Below, piece after piece: positions 55,739-56,901 of a DNA stretch of 56,901 nucleotides. Numbering within the stretch: the first letter of the stretch is position 1; every line of letters starts with the position of its first letter. Made by a program: the position numbers and the translations under genes. The notes beneath the pieces were generated by a model. It saw only the letters and a list, made by a program, of their open reading frames with translations, was not told where the DNA came from and did not search any database. The stretch is from Bacillota bacterium (GTDB taxonomy: Bacteria; Bacillota; Clostridia; Oscillospirales; Ruminococcaceae). The stretch lies in assembly GCA_023415575.1 (NCBI GenBank), contig JAEZKF010000058.1, positions 1 through 56,901 on the forward strand, written 5' to 3'.

Positions 55739-55775
55739 AACGCCCCCTACTGCGGCTTGCCGCAATAGGAGGCGA
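55739..55775 (-). terminator. Hairpin downstream of sleB
   Basis: As minus-strand RNA, CGCCTCCTATTGCGG and CCGCAGTAGGGGGCG pair over all 15 positions using two G.U pairs; the plus strand would have two mismatches. That asymmetry supports a minus-strand terminator, although only TTT follows. Confidence 0.65.
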
Positions 55776-55800
55776 TGGATAGCTTCATTCAGGTTTTTGC

Positions 55801-56508
55801 CTAGCTGCAGAACAGGTGGCTTCCGATGCGCTTGATAACCGGACGGGTGCGAATCCACTTGTTGGAGGTCTTGTCCGGATTGTAGTAGTAGATGGCTCCG
55901 CCCGAGGGGTCCCAGCCGTTTAGGGCGTCCTGCGCCGCCTTGCGCGCACTTTCGGTTACCGCTTCGTTAATCTGGCCGTCGGTGATTGCGGTAAAGGCGC
56001 CGGGCTGGTAGACAACGCCTGCCAGCGTATTGGGGAAGGACGGGTGCTTCACGCGGTTGAGCACGCAGGCACCCACGGCTACCTGACCCTCGTAGGGCTC
56101 GCCGCGGGCCTCTGCCGAGATGATGCGGGCAAGCAGGGCCTGATCGTTTGAGCTGTAGGCGCTGCTGTTGGTACCGGTTCCGCCGGATGAGATTCCGATG
56201 GCTTTAAGGGTTTCCGGCCCTGCGATGCCGTCGACGGTAAGGCCGTTCTTCTGCTGGAACAGGCGAATCGCCTTTTCGGTCTTGTTGCCGTAGATGCCGT
56301 CTACCGAGCCGTCGTAATAGCCCCACTGCTTGAGCTTGGTTTGAATCTTCTTGACCTCATCGCCCCTGGAGCCGAGCTTTGAAAGGGTCTCTACCGCCTC
56401 GGTCTCGAAGGAGGGCTGATTGTAGGTATACACCACCAGCGCGATGATGCAAAGATTGAGTGCTACTATGATGGCGATTTTGAGAATGTTAATAATCTTA
56501 TCCTGCAT
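55801..56508 (-). CDS. sleB: Spore cortex-lytic enzyme SleB-like
   Basis: 235 residues from the ATG at 56508 (GGAGG upstream; the frame is open further but the upstream part is not family-like). Membrane/signal helix (about 5-28), a peptidoglycan-binding domain (45-104: LGSRGDEVKKIQTKLKQWGYY, GIYGNKTEKAIRLFQQKNGL), then a CwlJ/SleB hydrolase domain (127-235) with catalytic Glu133 in RIISAEARGEPYEGQVAV and GAIYYYNPDKTS. Lyses spore cortex muramic-lactam peptidoglycan in germination. Strong indication that the organism forms endospores. Usual partner ypeB is not seen in the window. Confidence 0.92.
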   Translation of the reverse strand: MQDKIINILKIAIIVALNLCIIALVVYTYNQPSFETEAVETLSKLGSRGDEVKKIQTKLKQWGYYDGSVDGIYGNKTEKAIRLFQQKNGLTVDGIAGPETLKAIGISSGGTGTNSSAYSSNDQALLARIISAEARGEPYEGQVAVGACVLNRVKHPSFPNTLAGVVYQPGAFTAITDGQINEAVTESARKAAQDALNGWDPSGGAIYYYNPDKTSNKWIRTRPVIKRIGSHLFCS

Positions 56509-56901
56509 ACGTTCATTTTCCTCCGCGTTCGATGGAATAAAGGGAATGAGATAGGATGGTGTGAAGATACTAGATGTATCTTGTCCCGATATGGGACGTC
56601 TGTATAAAGTTTTTCCACTCATGCCTCGAATTATCCCTATATTTTGGGGCGCAAATCAAATAAAGATTATCTTGCGCAAAGGACCGCTTTGTATTATATT
56701 GGTATGCAAAGTTTGTCCCGATTATGGAACAAGGGCGTGCAGGAAATCGGAAGGTTTGCTAAATGTGTTTGCACAAAGTCCAATGGTGCTAAGTCAATAG
56801 GGAGAGCAAGGAAAAATTCAAGAAAAATCAGTAAAAAGCTACCATGCGCGATAAAAACGGCAGCACCAATCTAAGCCCTGCCCGGAAAGCTTTCAAAAAC
56901 A
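56509..56901. other. Region upstream of sleB to the window edge
   Basis: A minus-strand TATAAT lies near 56696-56701 and CATACCA near 56706, a weak match to forespore sigma-type -10 sequences, but no clean -35. A plus-strand open frame of 76 codons (56644-56874) shows no family resemblance and is not accepted. Confidence 0.3.

Overview
The window is about 57 kb of chromosome around the replication origin of a spore-forming member of the Clostridia, most likely an Oscillospiraceae/Ruminococcaceae-type Firmicute. The basis for this is the conserved Firmicute origin gene order (gyrA, gyrB, remB, recF, yaaA, dnaN, dnaA, then rpmH, rnpA, yidD, yidC, jag, mnmE, mnmG, rsmG, noc, parA, parB), a type III glutamine synthetase, a SleB-type spore cortex hydrolase, strong Shine-Dalgarno sites, frequent GTG/TTG starts and moderate GC content. 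Essentially all genes left of about 27.1 kb are on the minus strand. Those right of 27.8 kb are mostly on the plus strand, so replication and transcription both diverge from the dnaA-rpmH interval.

Left arm, from the window edge towards the origin: a partial type III glutamine synthetase with its own promoter and leader terminator; a toxin-antitoxin pair (MqsR-like toxin and a zinc finger/HTH/Panacea antitoxin); a NYN nuclease fused to a cold-shock domain; an HtrA protease; an OmpR-type two-component system; an S41 protease; two lipoproteins and a membrane alpha/beta hydrolase; then gyrA, a YcxB-like protein, gyrB, a GNAT acetyltransferase, remB, recF, yaaA, a TraX-family membrane protein wedged between dnaN and yaaA, dnaN and dnaA.

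Origin and right arm: oriC lies between dnaA and rpmH, with a second candidate segment between dnaA and dnaN. Next come the ribosomal protein L34/RNase P/membrane insertase cluster, a large predicted RNA structure ahead of jag (khpB), mnmE, an unassigned protein, mnmG, rsmG, noc, a GNAT with an acidic tail, two parS-like sites, parA, parB, serS, an acyl-ACP thioesterase and tex. The far right holds a small membrane protein, an amidohydrolase, a complete GldA/GldF/GldG/DUF4340-type ABC operon, a YdbS/YdbT PH-domain pair and sleB.

The most striking non-genic signal is a family of modular palindromic repeats at ten intergenic loci. Full copies are 120-220 bp and end in ACCTCATC(A/C)G and its complement. 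They are assembled from five or more small hairpin cassettes whose arms vary in a compensatory way between copies. Copies occur inside operons and inside the dnaA-dnaN interval. I do not recognise a named family; they look like BOX- or MITE-like mosaic elements and are the best candidate here for something undescribed. Other notable signals are the Noc- versus ParB-type specificity residues of the two ParB-like proteins, the tandem parS-like sites, the leader terminator of glutamine synthetase, and the structured region upstream of jag. No rRNA, tRNA, CRISPR array or intact insertion sequence was found.
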